Source: Niameybacter massiliensis
GTDB taxonomy: Bacteria > Bacillota > Clostridia > Lachnospirales > Cellulosilyticaceae
Assembly (NCBI RefSeq): GCF_001282685.1
Contig: NZ_LN875035.1
Location: forward strand, 1,220,250-1,284,249
Direction: 5' to 3'
DNA length: 64,000 nucleotides
Shown here: positions 14,874 to 24,661 of the stretch, piece after piece
Position numbering within the stretch: the stretch's first letter is position 1
How the letters are laid out: every line of letters begins with the position of its first letter
Position numbers and translations under genes: made by a program
Notes under the pieces: generated by a model
Seen by the model: only the letters and a program-made list of their open reading frames with translations
What the model was told of the DNA's origin: nothing
Database searches by the model: none

Positions 14874-17800
14874 CTAATGTTCTATTACACCTGATTTTCC
14901 TAATTGTTTAGAGAATCGCTGTAAGAAAGCGTTGGCTTTTTTCTTTAATAATGCACCCATAAACAAGGATAAAACAAAGAAAAATACAAGTACAATCATA
15001 TCTGCTACAAGTGTAGGGGAGTAAACGCCTGCAACAGCTTCTCTCATCCCACTAATACCATACGTAAATGGTAAGAGGTCATGAATTCTTTGGAAGAATT
15101 CTGGTGTAACTTGGATAGGGAATGTACCTCCAGATCCTGCAATCTGTAATACTAATAAAATAACTCCTATTGCTTTACCAACATTTCCAAAGAGAGACAC
15201 AAGTGTATACACAATAGCTGTAAACACCATACTATAGAACATAGCCAAGCATACAAATAATACTGGATGCTGTGCCTCTACCCCTAGTACCACTATATCA
15301 CCAAGACCTGCAATAAAGCCTTGTAGTATGGCTAATGTAGTGAATAAAAGATATTTTCCAAAGTATTCTTGTACAGGTGTATATTCAAAATCTGCATTTT
15401 TCGCTTTTGTACTTAATAGTGCACAAAGTAATAATGCACCTACCCATAGGCAAAGGGTTGTATAAAATGGTGTCATACTTGCACCATAGTTTGCCATTGG
15501 ATAAAGCTTATGTGTATTAAGAATAACAGGTGCTGCTAAGAAATCACTCTTATTACTGTTATCTCCTGTAAGTTCATTGATTAATTCTCTAATATCTACC
15601 TTTTCATCAAGTTCTTTTAACTTATCTACTATTTTATTAATGCTATCTTCAACATTAGGTATATGTCCCTTAACTTCATTAATATCATCAACAAATACTT
15701 CACTCTTATCTTGTAAACGGGTACCAAAGTCTCTTAAGTAATCTAATTCATTTCTAACATTATCAAGTAATACAGTCACATCTCCTACAAATCCAGATAC
15801 ACTGTTTATTTGCTCTTTAAGCTTAGCAATTAAATCTGAATCTAATAAGTCAATAGTGTGTTCTAAGGAAGCTTGAATATTATAAGTAAGCTGAGAAATA
15901 TTTTGTAACATTTCTTCTAATACCACTTTATCTTCTATAACATTGCCTAGCTCACCAAGTCGTCTTTCTAACTCAGCTAAGTTCTTACTTGTAGTTCCTA
16001 ACTTATCTTGAATCTTTTCAGACTCTTTATGAGAAGCTTTTGTCATTTTCTTTGAAATTTCTTCTACTTTATCTTGTACCTTATCAATATTTACAAGCAT
16101 TTTATCAATTTTAACTTGAGTACCTTCAGATACACTGACTACAATATTTTTGATGCCATTTGTACCGGCTCCTACTTCACGCATAAGTTGTTCTGCTGCT
16201 GTTAACTTACCTGTAATATTGTCAGTTAACATATTTAACTGCACGCGAAGATTCCCTATTGTATTACTTAAATTTCTACTTTCAGCTCTTAGATTATTTA
16301 GGTTTTCTTCTACTCGATCTGGGTTATTGGGAGCTGCATTTATTGCATTTAGGCTTCTTTCCATATCATCTAAAGCATATCTCGCATCACCTAAAAATTC
16401 TTCATTATTACTTATATCTTCTTTAGCTTCACGTACTAAAGCTAAACTTTCATTGACACCATCTACCAAATCGCCACTTGCATTGTTATCACTATCTGTA
16501 TTGCTATCTCCTACAGTATTACTGTCTCCTCCAGTATTACTGTCTTCTCCAGTATTACTGTCTCCTCCGGTATTACTGTCTCCTCCGGTATTACTGTCTT
16601 CTCCGGTATTACTGTCTTCTCCGGTATTACTGTCTTCTCCGGTATTACTGTCTTCTCCGGTATTATTATCTTCTCCGGTATTACTGTCTCCTTCGGTATT
16701 ACTATCTCCTCCGGTATTACTATCTCCTCCAGGTAGACTTGGAATAGTTGGTGGTTTAAGTCCCTCTATCGTACCTATAATAAACTGTAGCTTACGTAAT
16801 TGTTCATCAATCTCATTAGCTTTTGCTTGAATCACATTACGTAAAGTGGCAATTTGATTTGCTAATTTTTTATTTATCTTTTCAATTGTATCTAATACTT
16901 TTAAAGCAGTTTCAGGATCATCTAAAACTTCTTTTAATTCTTTAAGTGCTTTTATGTAATCATCTAAACTACTTACTATTTCTTTTTGTATGGTATTAAC
17001 CGTCTTACTTAAATTTTTATCTAACTCATTAGCTTTACTTGTAAGTTCCTCAAGACGGTCTTCGGCATTTTCTAATTTGATTATGCCTTGGTCAATATCA
17101 TTAAGTAGTACAGGTTTATTCAGTTCTATAGCATCTTTAAGCTCAGCTGTTGAACGGGATACATCTGCAAAAATAGTTTGAATTAGTACAAGGTTTTCTT
17201 TAATATCTGGAATGACTTCATCTGGTTTTACACTTAATTCATCTAAAGTTTCAACTACATCACCATTAAAGCCTATGAGTTGGTCTAAAATCTTTTGCAC
17301 CTGAACCACACTCTTATCTTGTCTATCTATCATAACCTTCCCATTTTCTGCTGTTTCGATAAGAGAATCTAGTCCTGATTCTAAGTTTGGAATTCTATCT
17401 TGAATACCTACTATCATATTTTCTAGTTTTTCAAGAGTTGGATATTGTTTGTCAATTTCAATACCTACAGAATGCATCACTTCTATAAGTTTATCTGCCA
17501 CCGTCTCAACAAATGAAGTGCTGATTTGATTTTGAATAGTTGTTGCACCTTTATCTGTAATCTTTGGTGCAATGGCATTTATTTTTTCATTAACATAGTA
17601 TTCAAGCTCAGGTTTAACTGGATTTCTTTCAATTAATGTAAGAATCTTACTTGAAAAGTCTTCCGGAATAATGATAGTTGCATAAACCTTTCCCTCGTCT
17701 AAATCTGTTAAACTTTCTTCGCGGTCTTCATGAAAGACCCATCCTAGCGTATCATTTTCCTTCAACGAGCTTACTACTTCTTCACCTATATTTACATTAA

Positions 17801-18020
17801 TATCTTTAAGGCTTCCACCTTTATCTTCATTCACAATACTAATTTTAATTCCATTGGTATTACCATAAGGATCCCATGATGCATAAATGTTTACCCATGC
17901 GTAAAGGGATGGCAATAAGATTAATCCTCCCAAAACAACTAAACTTACCCAGTTTGTTAAAATTTTTGAAAGGTCAGCTTTATAAATTTTAAAACTATTC
18001 TTCAGTAATTTTCCAAACAT
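14874..18020 (-). CDS. Giant YhgE/Pip-family membrane protein with a repeat-rich extracellular region
   Basis: A 1048-residue protein. One membrane segment at ~25-45 is followed by an ~800-residue extracytoplasmic region that is mostly coiled coil. Five or six C-terminal membrane segments (~855-1030) are of the ABC-2/YhgE type. The YhgE/Pip family includes the lactococcal phage-infection protein and relatives of the type VII secretion component EsaA. Near the middle (~430-515) lies an almost uninterrupted series of hexapeptides of the type GEDSNT/GGDSNT encoded by an 18-bp tandem repeat. The ribosome site is AAAGGAG. The repeat is a flexible, acidic, low-complexity linker and likely to vary in length between strains. 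Function is unproven. Confidence 0.85.
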   Translation of the reverse strand: MFGKLLKNSFKIYKADLSKILTNWVSLVVLGGLILLPSLYAWVNIYASWDPYGNTNGIKISIVNEDKGGSLKDINVNIGEEVVSSLKENDTLGWVFHEDREESLTDLDEGKVYATIIIPEDFSSKILTLIERNPVKPELEYYVNEKINAIAPKITDKGATTIQNQISTSFVETVADKLIEVMHSVGIEIDKQYPTLEKLENMIVGIQDRIPNLESGLDSLIETAENGKVMIDRQDKSVVQVQKILDQLIGFNGDVVETLDELSVKPDEVIPDIKENLVLIQTIFADVSRSTAELKDAIELNKPVLLNDIDQGIIKLENAEDRLEELTSKANELDKNLSKTVNTIQKEIVSSLDDYIKALKELKEVLDDPETALKVLDTIEKINKKLANQIATLRNVIQAKANEIDEQLRKLQFIIGTIEGLKPPTIPSLPGGDSNTGGDSNTEGDSNTGEDNNTGEDSNTGEDSNTGEDSNTGEDSNTGGDSNTGGDSNTGEDSNTGGDSNTVGDSNTDSDNNASGDLVDGVNESLALVREAKEDISNNEEFLGDARYALDDMERSLNAINAAPNNPDRVEENLNNLRAESRNLSNTIGNLRVQLNMLTDNITGKLTAAEQLMREVGAGTNGIKNIVVSVSEGTQVKIDKMLVNIDKVQDKVEEISKKMTKASHKESEKIQDKLGTTSKNLAELERRLGELGNVIEDKVVLEEMLQNISQLTYNIQASLEHTIDLLDSDLIAKLKEQINSVSGFVGDVTVLLDNVRNELDYLRDFGTRLQDKSEVFVDDINEVKGHIPNVEDSINKIVDKLKELDEKVDIRELINELTGDNSNKSDFLAAPVILNTHKLYPMANYGASMTPFYTTLCLWVGALLLCALLSTKAKNADFEYTPVQEYFGKYLLFTTLAILQGFIAGLGDIVVLGVEAQHPVLFVCLAMFYSMVFTAIVYTLVSLFGNVGKAIGVILLVLQIAGSGGTFPIQVTPEFFQRIHDLLPFTYGISGMREAVAGVYSPTLVADMIVLVFFFVLSLFMGALLKKKANAFLQRFSKQLGKSGVIEH
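16485..16735. repeat. 18-bp minisatellite inside the YhgE/Pip gene
   Basis: About 14 head-to-tail copies of an 18-base unit (on the plus strand CTCCGGTATTACTGTCTT with few variants) encode GDSNT-type hexapeptides. Central copies are nearly identical, outer copies have drifted. Because the unit is a multiple of three, gain or loss of copies keeps the frame. Confidence 0.95.
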
Positions 18021-18123
18021 GTCTCTGCTCCTTTCTATTCATCTGCATACCTCTAACACTGATTTATTATATCTGCCTCATATTTATTTACAATAGACAA
18101 TTTACCCTGTTTGTCCAAACCAA

Positions 18124-18160
18124 AAGAAGCTGCTGCATTAGGTTTATGCAACAGCTTCTT
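18124..18160 (-). terminator. Terminator of the sigma/anti-sigma operon
   Basis: AAGAAGCTGCTGCAT pairs with ATGCAACAGCTTCTT (one mismatch) just after the DUF4179 gene; the minus strand continues with TTTT. Confidence 0.82.
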
Positions 18161-18169
18161 GATTTATTA

Positions 18170-19141
18170 CTATTCAATTACGAAGGTTTCTCCTACTTTT
18201 TCACCCTCTACATAAACATCACAAGTTATTGTTTTTGCTTGGGCTACAACATCTTTATATTCTTCTTTCGCTACAAACTCGCCTTTTCCTGCTTGCTCAC
18301 CATTACTTATAAAGACTACTTTATTTCCTTTTTCATCTACTCCTATAATCTCCATATCATGTGTCAAGAAAGATGCACTTGCTTCATAATAAATACTTTG
18401 GCTAATAAGGTTACCTTTATAATCTAATAACTTAATTTGTTCATCATTTTCTAATGAATAAGTTTGATTAATTGTTACTCCATGTGTATCTTGTTTAAGC
18501 GCTTCACCATCTGCCTTAAATTCATATACCCAGTGTGGAGAGCGTTGTTGCCCTGATAAAGGCGTATTAAGTTCTATCTTCACTGAAACTTCTCCCTCTG
18601 GAATATGCTTTAATGGAAATGTAATAACTGAGTGGCCTGTATAATCATCTATAAGTTCTGAACGCCATCTTGCACCACCATTAACTGCCTCTCCATTAAT
18701 ATAGACAACACCACCTGGTCCCATATAGTTTTCACTCATATTTTTCTCACTTGTTGTTGTTACTGATACTAATAACTTATCATTATTAATAATGACTTCA
18801 TTAATCTTCATAGTAATCCCATCTTTTGTAACTTCTTTCCCAACCATTGTTTCATAAGCTTCCATGTTCTTATCAATGCCTAAGAAGCTTGCTATCTTAT
18901 ATATAGTTGGGTTAGTTGTTGCCATTACTGGAACTGCACCTATTGTACCTGCCACTATAACCGCAGCTGCGGCTACACCTACATATTTTTTGAACTGCTT
19001 ATTCATATGTAATCCTTTTGTTAATCCATTGCTAAATTTTTTCATTATTCTTTTTTCCTCCAATTTGGTTAATTCTACTTTTTCATAGCCTTCTAAGTCT
19101 GTCTCTATTTCATTGATTAAGTCATAAATATTTTTATCCAT
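18170..19141 (-). CDS. DUF4179 membrane anti-sigma factor
   Basis: The 323-residue protein has a cytoplasmic N-terminus (~1-50) able to hold a sigma factor, one membrane segment (~51-72, YVGVAAAAVIVAG) and an extracytoplasmic DUF4179-type beta-rich region to the C-terminus. It follows the ECF sigma gene with a 14-base gap and a GGAGG ribosome site. That is the standard arrangement of a sigma factor with its membrane-bound inhibitor. The signal that releases the sigma factor would be sensed by the outer domain and is unknown. Confidence 0.83.
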   Translation of the reverse strand: MDKNIYDLINEIETDLEGYEKVELTKLEEKRIMKKFSNGLTKGLHMNKQFKKYVGVAAAAVIVAGTIGAVPVMATTNPTIYKIASFLGIDKNMEAYETMVGKEVTKDGITMKINEVIINNDKLLVSVTTTSEKNMSENYMGPGGVVYINGEAVNGGARWRSELIDDYTGHSVITFPLKHIPEGEVSVKIELNTPLSGQQRSPHWVYEFKADGEALKQDTHGVTINQTYSLENDEQIKLLDYKGNLISQSIYYEASASFLTHDMEIIGVDEKGNKVVFISNGEQAGKGEFVAKEEYKDVVAQAKTITCDVYVEGEKVGETFVIE

Positions 19142-19155
19142 ATCAGTTACCTCCT

Positions 19156-19695
19156 CTATATTTTAAATAGCTTTTTCACTTTACTCTTAGCTCTTGATAA
19201 ACGATTGTAAATGACCTCTTTTTTCATACCTGTAGCTTGGCTAATTTCTTGAACAGATTGTTCTTTAATATACAAACTAATGAAAAGTTCTTGGTCTTCT
19301 TTTTTCATATACTCAAGTATTTGCTTAAAATAAATACTGACCTCATCTTTAACATTCTCTTCATAAGTAATATCTCCAGTTGCTAGGTCTGCTGCCTCTA
19401 AGGGCTCTTGTTCTAATTCTCGCTTATATTTTCTGACATAGTTTAAGGCCGTATATTTTGACACACCCGCTAGCCAGTTTTTAAAGCTATTTAAATCTGG
19501 GTTAAATCTATCAATATGTTGCCATACAGCTAGTAAGATATCATTCATACAATCTTCTTGGTAGTGAGATAAATGATATAGATGTTTTGTGACTACAGAT
19601 TTAATAATCCAACCATAGTGCTCTATGACATAAGCTATAGCCTTCTCATTGCCTGCTATCATCTCAGAAACAAAGTTTTCTTCTGTTATGCGCAT
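19156..19695 (-). CDS. ECF-type RNA polymerase sigma factor
   Basis: A 179-residue protein with sigma region 2 at ~10-85 (HYQEDCMNDILLAVWQHIDRF, then FKNWLAGVSKYTALNYVRK) and region 4 at ~120-175 (QEISQATGMKKEVIYNRLSRAKSKVK). No region 1.1 or 3 is present, so this is an extracytoplasmic-function sigma factor. The ribosome site is GGAAGG. It is the first gene of a two-gene unit with the DUF4179 anti-sigma. Such units usually control their own promoter; the regulon is not visible here. Confidence 0.9.
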   Translation of the reverse strand: MRITEENFVSEMIAGNEKAIAYVIEHYGWIIKSVVTKHLYHLSHYQEDCMNDILLAVWQHIDRFNPDLNSFKNWLAGVSKYTALNYVRKYKRELEQEPLEAADLATGDITYEENVKDEVSIYFKQILEYMKKEDQELFISLYIKEQSVQEISQATGMKKEVIYNRLSRAKSKVKKLFKI

Positions 19696-19834
19696 AATCT
19701 TTTTCCTTCCTCATTTGCTTCTTCATACTATACTTAACATCTCATATCCAATAATCTATCACTTTTCTAAAACTTTTTATTTATTTTTTATGTAGATATT
19801 AGTATGTCCCTTTAATCCCTTATTTTTACAACAA

Positions 19835-19862
19835 AAAATCTCGTAGAATTTCTACGAGATTT
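19835..19862 (-). terminator. Terminator overlapping the end of the pnuC-like gene
   Basis: A perfect 14-bp inverted repeat (AAAATCTCGTAGAA and complement) with no spare loop bases. The pnuC-like stop codon lies inside the hairpin, so ribosomes finishing the gene could disturb the terminator. Confidence 0.8.
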
Positions 19863-20508
19863 TGAATTTCCTATTTTGAATATATTGCTCATAAACAGCA
19901 ATCACAGAATTAATTGAAACAATCATATAAAATACCGCAATAGAGCATCCACTACCTGTTTCTACCATATGATAACTCCATAAAAAAGTTCCACCTAGTC
20001 CAGACATCAATGTAATGACATATGCATTCTTATAACAAAAAGCTAATAATAAGCATGCACTTACACTGCATACAAAGAAAATCGTATCTAGCAACACACT
20101 TATACTCTTTGAGCCACCAAGAACAAAGTACATCATGACACCTAAAGTAGCCATTGCTATACCTAATGCTATATTTTGCTTAATAGACATCTCTCTCATA
20201 ATACTTTCTGTACTCTTTTTCTTCCTAGCCCAGCTTACAAAACTGTATAAAGCCATGGGTGCTTGTAAAAAGATCATAAATACAAAAGTTGCATAAATCT
20301 GTGTATCATAGGCCACTATACCATTTGCAATAGCATAAATAACTCCAAATAAAAAGCCAATAGGTTTATTAATAGATACAAAGAAATTAAACACTACTCC
20401 TATTATAGAAATACCTATCATATATCCCATATCCTGAGATATAATACCTGCTAGAAGGATAGTTATTAATTGTACCACTAATACACTCTTGTAGTCTTTA
20501 TGTTTCAT
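19852..20508 (-). CDS. PnuC-family transporter (nicotinamide riboside-type)
   Basis: A 218-residue protein with seven or eight membrane segments. The first half has GFLFGVIYAIANGIVAY, the second LLDTIFFVCSVSACLLLAF followed by a tryptophan-containing helix, as in PnuC vitamin transporters, which carry nicotinamide riboside by facilitated diffusion. I start it at the ATG 20508 because GGGGAG precedes it; a longer frame would overlap the beta-galactosidase gene. It sits 16 bases after that gene and shares its operon, an odd partner, so the substrate may differ from nicotinamide riboside. Confidence 0.72.
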   Translation of the reverse strand: MKHKDYKSVLVVQLITILLAGIISQDMGYMIGISIIGVVFNFFVSINKPIGFLFGVIYAIANGIVAYDTQIYATFVFMIFLQAPMALYSFVSWARKKKSTESIMREMSIKQNIALGIAMATLGVMMYFVLGGSKSISVLLDTIFFVCSVSACLLLAFCYKNAYVITLMSGLGGTFLWSYHMVETGSGCSIAVFYMIVSINSVIAVYEQYIQNRKFKIS

Positions 20509-20524
20509 TATTCTCCCCTTTCTT

Positions 20525-23500
20525 TTATATAAGATCAAGCTCTAACTTAAATGCAAATGTTTGATTTGGATGAATTTGCAAAGGCTCTCCACAGTAATTT
20601 CCCCATGATATGCTTGGATAATAATAACCACATGTCAGCTGTAAGTAGTTTACTCCTCTATTCTCATTTGCTGTATGATGTACCAAAGCAGCAAGATGCC
20701 CTTCTATAGGTTTAACCCCTAAACTACTTCTATTTTCAAATTGAACTGTATACTCAAGAATATGGTGTCGTCTCATTCTAAAGTCATTAGTCACTTCCTG
20801 GCTATTCTCTTCAAATAGAAAATAATTTGCCATATCCTGTTCCCATATCCAATTAGGCCTTATACCATAAGTATCTGCAGACTTTTCTTCTTTTCTTCTT
20901 AAATAAGCAATCCCTTCATTTCTTCCAATATGATCTAATGGATAGCTTGAATATAGACCTTTACGTTTCCATTTCACAGCTTCTACTGCCGGGAATAATG
21001 AATACTCTACTCCGAATTGTTGTAGTTGCTCTATATCACCTTTGTCTATAGCCTTGATAAAAGTATGTAGATTTTCACCATCAAAAATAATATCTAGTTG
21101 ATTTTTTAATTTATTCTCATACACTTCATAAGCAGTCATATAAAATATACCATTTTGAATACGATACGTTATATTAGTTACCTCTGTTACTACGCCTCGC
21201 TTCCCATCTAAATAGAAGTAAGGTCCCTCTACTACCTTATCTTCTTCACGTAAGCGATATACAACGACTTTCCCTGTGTTCTTGTTTATAATTAATCTAC
21301 TAGAAGTTGTCATAATCTTGATCTCATCTTGTACTACTTCTGTTTGAAAACCTTGTCTAGCTTTGATTTTATCTATAAGTAGTTCATTTGTTTTTTCTGA
21401 GAGATAGTATGTATCTACTAAAGTTTCTCCAAAATAAAATGCCAACTCTATACCTGTGCTATATGTATTTACATCTTCTAAATAAATGATTCCATCTTGA
21501 TGAGGCATAATATTTTCTTTAATCAAATCATCATATAGCACATTTCCTTCTGTATCTGTACAAATAAGCTTAACTTCGTTTAAAGAAGCATGGTCAAACC
21601 AATTGCTTACATAGAGCGTTATACCTTTACCAAAAATACTCTTACCCTCATCTAAGCGAATAGGAGAAAAGGCTTTTTTAGTTAAATAGGCTTCTGGCTT
21701 TTCACGTTTATAACTATCTAGTACTGCTCCCCATTCACCATATCCAGTAGCTCTCCCTTTTGAATGTTCTTGATGTGCTTTACTCGTCCCCTCTGGTATA
21801 TAAAAGACATCATCAATACCACCCCAAATAGCACATCCTAATGCCCCATCTGTCTTAAAGATATTTTCCCATCCCCGCTTAATACTTTCTCCCCAGAACT
21901 CACGACAGCTATTATCTTTTGTTAAATCTTCTAAGTTATAGCATGGCACATGGGCAAATTCATCATGTAAAACGGGCATTTTATCATTTCCTAATTTTCC
22001 TGTTACTTCTGCATAATGATGACTATACAAATCATAAGGAAGAGGTGTTGTTTTAACCGTATAAGGATAACTAAAGATCACAGGTCTTGTTGTATCTGCT
22101 ATTTTTACATAATCGTATTCTGCTCTAAAAGCATAGGTCTTTTCAAAACCAGACTCATTGGCTAAAGACCAAATAATAACGGATGGATGATTTCTACTAC
22201 TCTCTATCATCTCGGCAAAACTACTGATAAATTCTTGTGGTGCACAATGGATACCATATCCATTATCCCCTTTAAAACATGCAGAATTCTCTTGCTCTAC
22301 ATAGATTCCTAACTCATCACATACTCCTAACAAATAATCTGAGGCAGGATAATGAGATGTTCTAATATGATTAATATTATGCTTTTTGTAAGCAACAATT
22401 TCATCACGAATTTCTTCGTTGGTTAATGACCTTCCATATAAATAAGACACATCATGCCTACATACACCACGCAGTTTAATCTCACGTCCATTGATATAGA
22501 CTTTATTACATGCCGTATCATGCATACCCCCATAACTAATCTGTCTAAACCCAACCTTATGACAATTTTCTTGAACCTTTTCATTGTCTATCCATAAGCT
22601 TACTCTAACTTCATAAAGATAAGGATGTTCTGCATCCCATAGTGTTGGTTGTTCAACATCCATTTCAATACATGCAGAGTATCCCTCTAATCCCGTTGGT
22701 CTTATAAATGAAGAAGAGATATAACGATTCTCAAACTTTTTATCATTTTCATAAGCTTCTTGATTTAATTCTTGCCAGCTTTTATCTGGTCTCATTTTCA
22801 AATGCTCATGTGGAAAATGCCATTTATCTAAGAATGTTTCATCAATGGTATAATTTTCTTCTTTTACCCTTTCACCATTTGCAGTATATAGTTCAACCTG
22901 CACTTTCATAGCTTGTTTATGACTATGAAGTTGTAGATCCATCTTTAAAGTTGCATTTATATAACTTTCATCTAGTACTGTTTGTAGATGAGTTCTTGCA
23001 ATATAGTTTTGAGGAAGTGCATAGAGTGTAATATTGCGCAAAATACCACCTATATTATGATGTGCATAATAACTTGCCCAAGAGGAATCACTCACCATCT
23101 GCCCCTCTTTGTTCCATATACCAGGATTTTCTCCTTCTATATCTGCTACTCCTATAATCACTGTAATAGGTTCTTCAGTTACAAATTCTGTAAGGTCACA
23201 ATCCCAAGCTGTGAATCCACCTACATGGGTTTTGATATACTTATTATTTACCCATACACGTGCATTAGAATAAACCCCTTCAAATCTTAAAATAATTCTA
23301 CTATTTAAATATGCTTTTGGAATTGTTAATTTTCGTCTATAGTAATACTCTACATTATTTTCAATATCATAACCTTGCATGATAAGAGAACTTGGTACAA
23401 TAACACCTTCCCATTTTTTCTCATCAATCTGTCCAAAATCATAGTCCTGGCTTTTATCAAATGGTGAAGGCATATCTTCAATAGTTTCAAACAAAAACTG

Positions 23501-23626
23501 CCATTCTCCCTCTACTCTATTCGTTAAACATATAGAACTTTCTTCTCTATCTTTAAGTTTATTTGGAATAGGTGGCAAAATAGGTGCCTCCCATATTGAA
23601 TTGTTAAAATCAGTTCTGCGAATCAT
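20525..23626 (-). CDS. lacZ: Beta-galactosidase, glycoside hydrolase family 2 (LacZ type)
   Basis: Full-length at 1033 residues. Sugar-binding and jelly-roll domains (~1-370) precede a TIM barrel (~375-660) with acid/base Glu491 in WSLANESGF and nucleophile Glu556 in LHDEFAHV. The C-terminal beta-galactosidase small-chain domain covers ~740-1030. No signal peptide, so it acts on imported beta-galactosides in the cytoplasm. It lies 37 bases downstream of an AraC-type regulator and is followed by the pnuC-like gene. No sugar transporter is next to it. Other GH2 activities (beta-glucuronidase, beta-mannosidase) are less likely given length and the small-chain domain. Confidence 0.92.
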   Translation of the reverse strand: MIRRTDFNNSIWEAPILPPIPNKLKDREESSICLTNRVEGEWQFLFETIEDMPSPFDKSQDYDFGQIDEKKWEGVIVPSSLIMQGYDIENNVEYYYRRKLTIPKAYLNSRIILRFEGVYSNARVWVNNKYIKTHVGGFTAWDCDLTEFVTEEPITVIIGVADIEGENPGIWNKEGQMVSDSSWASYYAHHNIGGILRNITLYALPQNYIARTHLQTVLDESYINATLKMDLQLHSHKQAMKVQVELYTANGERVKEENYTIDETFLDKWHFPHEHLKMRPDKSWQELNQEAYENDKKFENRYISSSFIRPTGLEGYSACIEMDVEQPTLWDAEHPYLYEVRVSLWIDNEKVQENCHKVGFRQISYGGMHDTACNKVYINGREIKLRGVCRHDVSYLYGRSLTNEEIRDEIVAYKKHNINHIRTSHYPASDYLLGVCDELGIYVEQENSACFKGDNGYGIHCAPQEFISSFAEMIESSRNHPSVIIWSLANESGFEKTYAFRAEYDYVKIADTTRPVIFSYPYTVKTTPLPYDLYSHHYAEVTGKLGNDKMPVLHDEFAHVPCYNLEDLTKDNSCREFWGESIKRGWENIFKTDGALGCAIWGGIDDVFYIPEGTSKAHQEHSKGRATGYGEWGAVLDSYKREKPEAYLTKKAFSPIRLDEGKSIFGKGITLYVSNWFDHASLNEVKLICTDTEGNVLYDDLIKENIMPHQDGIIYLEDVNTYSTGIELAFYFGETLVDTYYLSEKTNELLIDKIKARQGFQTEVVQDEIKIMTTSSRLIINKNTGKVVVYRLREEDKVVEGPYFYLDGKRGVVTEVTNITYRIQNGIFYMTAYEVYENKLKNQLDIIFDGENLHTFIKAIDKGDIEQLQQFGVEYSLFPAVEAVKWKRKGLYSSYPLDHIGRNEGIAYLRRKEEKSADTYGIRPNWIWEQDMANYFLFEENSQEVTNDFRMRRHHILEYTVQFENRSSLGVKPIEGHLAALVHHTANENRGVNYLQLTCGYYYPSISWGNYCGEPLQIHPNQTFAFKLELDLI

Positions 23627-23662
23627 GTTCTATCCCCTCTCATATGTTTATATAGTTATTAA

Positions 23663-24463
23663 TTACATCCTATATTGCCCTCGAAAATCCTTTGGAGAAA
23701 CACCTGTTTTCTTCTTAAACATCATACTGAAATACTGAAAGCTGTTATAGCCCACATCCATTCCTATCTCAGAAATAGAGCTATGAGTATTCTTCAATAA
23801 ATCTTTAGCCCTTTCAATGCGTAGCATTGTAATATATTCAATTGCACTAAAACCTACATACTCCATAAATATTTTTCTTAAATATCTTGAACTTACTTTA
23901 TACATTTTGGCCAATTCCTCTAGCTGAATATCCTCCTCATAATGGGCATCAATATATGCCAAAGCTGTTTCTAAAAGCGTATGCTCATATCGGCCTTTCT
24001 TCAAATCGGTATGCTCAATATGCATAGATAGCATAACAAAAAGTTTCTGCAACTCTAGATTAAGTAAAAGTTTATTGTATTCGGAATAACTTTTATAGTT
24101 ATAATAGGTATACATCTGATTCATACTTTCAAGTACATCTGTACAGTTTGCAATTTTAAAATATGGCTGCTTATATTTAAAAAGAGAAAGGGAGTCTAAT
24201 ACTTCATCTATGTTATATAATTTAAAACTTAACTGTGTAATTTGGCATTTTTGTAATCCATCTACCATAAAACTATGTCTATAGTTAGGTGGGATAATCA
24301 CGCATTCCCCTTGTTTGAGTGTAACATTCTTGTCATCTATTACCATAATGCACCGACCTAAGTTAATATAATTAATCTCATATTCATTATGGGCATGCTC
24401 ATCATAAATATAATGTGCACAAAACTCCAGTTTTCCTAAGTTAATAGAATTTACACCAAGCAC
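23663..24463 (-). CDS. AraC-family regulator of the beta-galactosidase operon
   Basis: The protein has 266 residues: an N-terminal cupin-type sensor (~15-100, HAHNEYEINYI, then GECVIIPPNYRHSF) and a C-terminal double helix-turn-helix (~165-262, YKVSSRYLRKIFMEYVGFS, then FQYFSMMFKKKTGVSP). Such proteins usually activate transcription when a sugar is bound. The most likely start is the GTG at 24463, eight bases after AGGAGG; a GTG three codons upstream is too close to that site. It reads in the same direction as lacZ, so it is probably both the first gene and the controller of the operon. Confidence 0.88.
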   Translation of the reverse strand: MLGVNSINLGKLEFCAHYIYDEHAHNEYEINYINLGRCIMVIDDKNVTLKQGECVIIPPNYRHSFMVDGLQKCQITQLSFKLYNIDEVLDSLSLFKYKQPYFKIANCTDVLESMNQMYTYYNYKSYSEYNKLLLNLELQKLFVMLSMHIEHTDLKKGRYEHTLLETALAYIDAHYEEDIQLEELAKMYKVSSRYLRKIFMEYVGFSAIEYITMLRIERAKDLLKNTHSSISEIGMDVGYNSFQYFSMMFKKKTGVSPKDFRGQYRM

Positions 24464-24603
24464 TCTACTCACCTCCTATGAAAAATTTTCAATCCGTACA
24501 TTTATTCTAACTATCCTCTATGAAAAATCCTATAAATTTCTAGCCAAATATTATTTTAAAATTATATTTTTCGGAACTACTGTTTCAAAAATCAATTCAC
24601 AAA

Positions 24604-24655
24604 AAATAAGCAAGAGAGCAATGCTTTCTTATATGCATCACTCACTTGCCTATTC
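24604..24655 (-). terminator. Imperfect hairpin after the TPR gene
   Basis: AATAAGCAAGAGAG faces CTCACTTGCCTATT with three mismatches; the minus strand continues into T-rich sequence. Likely terminator of the envelope operon. Confidence 0.6.
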
Positions 24656-24661
24656 AATCTC

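Noticed and set aside
16485-16735. Regular short repeats considered as a CRISPR array
   Set aside because: The 18-base units are contiguous, have no spacers and keep the reading frame of a membrane protein; no cas gene is present.
16150-16830. Two long plus-strand frames across the minisatellite, rich in leucine-serine or tyrosine-cysteine repeats
   Set aside because: They are shadows of the 18-bp repeat on the coding strand of the YhgE/Pip gene; they lack ribosome sites and family resemblance.
12987-18020. FUSC-like and YhgE genes as one export operon
   Set aside because: A terminator lies between them (14824-14858) after the YhgE gene, so co-transcription is not supported beyond read-through.
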